From the NCBI RefSeq assembly GCF_004217045.1, contig NZ_SGXM01000001.1:806001-870000 (forward strand): a stretch of DNA of 64,000 nucleotides. The letters run 5' to 3'. The stretch's first letter is position 1, and every line of letters starts with the position of its first letter. Position numbers and translations under genes: made by a program. Below are positions 61,734 through 64,000 of this stretch, piece after piece. This DNA comes from Cupriavidus agavae (lineage in GTDB: Bacteria > Pseudomonadota > Gammaproteobacteria > Burkholderiales > Burkholderiaceae). The notes under the pieces are model-generated. The model did no database searches, was not told where the DNA came from, and worked only from the letters and a program-made list of their open reading frames with translations.

Positions 61734-64000
61734 CCGCCAGCCCCTCGATCCACGCCTACCAGCGCGACGGCCAGCCCGTTGGCGAGGCCGACTTCACGCG
61801 TGCGGCCTGTGATCCGGCGCGCTCGGTGGTGGTGGAAGCCTGCGCCGGCAGCGGCAAGACCTGGCTGCTGGTGGCGCGCCTGGTGCGGCTGCTGCTGGCC
61901 GGCGCCGCGCCGCACGAGATTCTGGCCATCACGTTCACGCGCAAGGCCGCCGAGGAAATGCGCGAACGGCTGCTGGAGGTGCTGTCGCAGCTCGCCAGCG
62001 GCAGCGACGAAGCCGTACTTGCCCAGTTGGAGATGCGCGGCCTGGCGCCCGACGCGGCGCGGGCCGCCGTGCCGCGGGCGCGCCAGCTTCACGCGCAGGT
62101 GCTGGCATCGCCGGGCCGCATGGCCATCGACACGTTCCACGGCTGGTTCGGCACGCTGCTGCGCGGCGCGCCGCTGTCGTCGGGCATCGTGCCGGGCGCC
62201 TCGCTGCGCGAGGACGCGCTGCGCATGAAGCGCGAGGCCTGGGCGCCGTTCTGGCGCGCGCTGGCCCATCCGCAGCATGCCGACCTGCGTCAGGATTACG
62301 AGCAACTGGTCGATGCAATCGGCGATTTCCAGGCGCGCGGGCTGCTGGACCGCATGTTCCACGCGCGTAACGAATGGATGGCGTTCCGCGAGGCCGGCGA
62401 GCCGGCCCGGCTGCTGGCCGACGATCTTGGCGAAGATGCCACGTCTGACGTACTGGTCGGCGCGCTGGCCGATGCCGACTGGCTCGACGAATGCGCGCGG
62501 CTGGCCCAGACACTGGGGCGCGGCGGCAAGACCGAGCAAGGCCATGCCACGCGGCTCCAGGACGGGCTGAGCGCCATCCGCGACTGGCGCGAGGCCGGCG
62601 CCGAAGCTGGCGACGCCGCCACGCGGGCGTTCGACCTGCTGCGCAGCGCGTTCTTTACCGATGCCGGCAAGCCGCGCGCCATGAAGCGCACCAGCGCGCT
62701 GGTCAAGGTCTGCGGCAGCGAGTCCGGCGCCGACGAACTGGTGGCCTGCATGGCGTCCCACTGCGCCCGGCTGGACCAGATCGCCGCGCGGCGCTGCGAG
62801 GCCGCGGTGCTGGCCATCAACCTGGCGCTGTACCGGCTCGGCAACGCGCTGCTGGACCGCTATCACCGCTACAAGGGCGAGCAGCGCGCGATGGACTTTG
62901 CCGACCTCGAATGGCTGGCCGCGAAGCTGATGGCCGACGAGGAAACCGCCACCTACCTGCAGGTGCGGCTCGATGCGCGCTACCGGCACCTGCTGCTCGA
63001 CGAATTCCAGGACACCAACCCGCTGCAATGGCGCATCCTGCAGGGCTGGCTGGCCGGCTACCAGGGCCTGGGCGACAAGCCCACGGTGTTCCTGGTGGGC
63101 GATCCGAAACAGTCGATCTACCGCTTCCGCCGCGCCGACGCGCGTCTGTTCGACGCCGCGCGGGAGATGCTCCAGGCCCAGTTCGGCGCCACCGTGCTGC
63201 GCACCAACCGTACGCGCCGCAACCGGCCCGAGGTGCTGGACTGGGTCAACGCGGTGTTCGACCATGCCCGCGCGGAGGGGCGCTATCCGCTCTACGAGAC
63301 GCAGACCACGGCGCTGGCGCAGCCGGGCGGTCCGGTCTGGGTGCTGCCGCTGGTGGAGCCCGACGAAGCCGTGGACGATGCGGGGGAAGCGCCCGGCGAC
63401 GGCCACCGCGACACGCTGACCCAGCCGCGCCGCCAGCAGGGCGATTCGCTGCGCTATGAGGAAGGCCGCCGCGTGGCCGCGTGGCTGCACTATCTGCGCG
63501 ATCAGGTGCCGGTACGCGAGGGCGACGGCGAGCGCCGCGCCTGCTGGCGCGACATGCACCTGCTGGTGCGCCGCAAGACCTATCTGCCCGACTACGAGCG
63601 CGCGCTGCGCGAGGCCGGCATCCCGTGCCTGAGCCCCCGGCGCGGCGGGCTGCTGACCACGCTGGAGGCGCTCGACGTCTCGGCGCTGCTGGCGTTCCTG
63701 ATGACGCCGGAATCCGACCTCGATCTCGCGCACGTGCTCAAGAGCCCGATCGTCGGCGCCACCGACGATGACCTGTTGCTGCTGGCCGGACTGGAAGGCG
63801 AGGGCGGCTGGTGGGCGCGCATCGTGGCGGCCGGGCTGCCCGAACATGGGTCCGACGCGCTGCGCCATGGCGTGGCCCGGCTGCGGCAATGGCTGGCGCT
63901 GGCGCCACACCGGCCCGTGCACGACCTGATCGACCATATCTACCATCAGGGCGAGGTGCGCCGGCGCTATGCCGAGGCGGCGCCGTCGGCCATCCGCGAG
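61730..64000 (+). CDS. UvrD/RecB-like helicase, AddA-type (partial at window end)
   Basis: The first 757 residues are in the window, with no stop. Superfamily 1 motifs are clear: Walker A ACAGSGKTW (Gly40-Thr44 region), ITFTRKAAEEM (Ia), LLLDEFQDTNPLQW (II) and VGDPKQSIYRFRRAD (III), plus LRTNRTRRN. The remaining part should contain motifs IV-VI and a nuclease domain. It overlaps the AddB-like gene by four bases and is the helicase/nuclease partner of an AddAB-type recombination enzyme. Confidence 0.9.
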   Translation, partial: MTASPSIHAYQRDGQPVGEADFTRAACDPARSVVVEACAGSGKTWLLVARLVRLLLAGAAPHEILAITFTRKAAEEMRERLLEVLSQLASGSDEAVLAQLEMRGLAPDAARAAVPRARQLHAQVLASPGRMAIDTFHGWFGTLLRGAPLSSGIVPGASLREDALRMKREAWAPFWRALAHPQHADLRQDYEQLVDAIGDFQARGLLDRMFHARNEWMAFREAGEPARLLADDLGEDATSDVLVGALADADWLDECARLAQTLGRGGKTEQGHATRLQDGLSAIRDWREAGAEAGDAATRAFDLLRSAFFTDAGKPRAMKRTSALVKVCGSESGADELVACMASHCARLDQIAARRCEAAVLAINLALYRLGNALLDRYHRYKGEQRAMDFADLEWLAAKLMADEETATYLQVRLDARYRHLLLDEFQDTNPLQWRILQGWLAGYQGLGDKPTVFLVGDPKQSIYRFRRADARLFDAAREMLQAQFGATVLRTNRTRRNRPEVLDWVNAVFDHARAEGRYPLYETQTTALAQPGGPVWVLPLVEPDEAVDDAGEAPGDGHRDTLTQPRRQQGDSLRYEEGRRVAAWLHYLRDQVPVREGDGERRACWRDMHLLVRRKTYLPDYERALREAGIPCLSPRRGGLLTTLEALDVSALLAFLMTPESDLDLAHVLKSPIVGATDDDLLLLAGLEGEGGWWARIVAAGLPEHGSDALRHGVARLRQWLALAPHRPVHDLIDHIYHQGEVRRRYAEAAPSAIRE

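Overview
The window is GC-rich beta-proteobacterial chromosome, most likely Cupriavidus or a close Burkholderiaceae relative. This rests on gene content and order (pstSCAB-phoUBR-ppk-ppx, a Bug-type solute receptor, infA with a TTG start, type B ribosomal protein L31, trxA-rho beside an AddAB-like nuclease) and on high third-position GC. Genes are densely packed, with no transposase, integrase or CRISPR array. Most of it reads as core genome with small accessory patches.

Region by region. (1) 1-12.5 kb is the phosphate block: pstS-pstC-pstA-pstB-phoU-phoB-phoR on the plus strand, then ppk facing it, ppx divergent from ppk, an ornithine-lipid acyltransferase gene (olsB-like) and sixA. Pho boxes are visible before pstS and, as an 11-bp array, before olsB. 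(2) 12.6-15.9 kb: IF-1, a small membrane protein, tRNA-Pro, a diguanylate cyclase and tRNA-Arg. (3) 16-20.9 kb: an unusual three-gene cluster of exported proteins, namely a two-HKD phospholipase D-like protein, a propeller-like lipoprotein, and a lipoprotein with a Gly/Ser/Thr-rich segment resembling the stem of beta-pore-forming toxins. This is the best candidate here for an undescribed system. (4) 20.9-33.6 kb: NIPSNAP/Bug/AraC genes, a RecQ-type helicase, a PepSY-regulator-kinase operon, a family 9 glycosyltransferase, a TonB-dependent receptor with a PepSY membrane protein, and a nitroreductase. (5) 33.6-39.6 kb: a possible structured RNA, a glycine-zipper protein, an alkylsulfatase/GMC-oxidoreductase operon with a divergent LysR regulator, and a Phd/ParE-type toxin-antitoxin pair. 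(6) 39.6-50.1 kb: fabI, the yejABEF peptide/microcin importer, an NlpC/P60 hydrolase, a patatin-like lipoprotein, and gltX with a terminator-like hairpin in its leader. (7) 50.3-51.4 kb: two copies of a tRNA-Ala/Glu/Asp cluster, followed by a 58-bp direct repeat made of the tRNA-Asp 3' end plus its terminator. (8) 51.4-64 kb: a MATE transporter, an ArnT-like glycosyltransferase, rpmE2, mtfA, rho, trxA, a small conserved-looking protein, and an AddB-like/AddA-like nuclease-helicase pair, the second gene running off the window.

How the genes work together. PstSCAB imports phosphate, PhoU couples transport to PhoR/PhoB signalling, PPK and PPX make and degrade polyphosphate, and the Pho-type array before olsB suggests membrane lipid replacement under phosphate starvation. 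The alkylsulfatase, the GMC oxidoreductase and the LysR regulator form a plausible alkyl-sulfate degradation unit. All names rest on motifs and recall of families; no database search was run.
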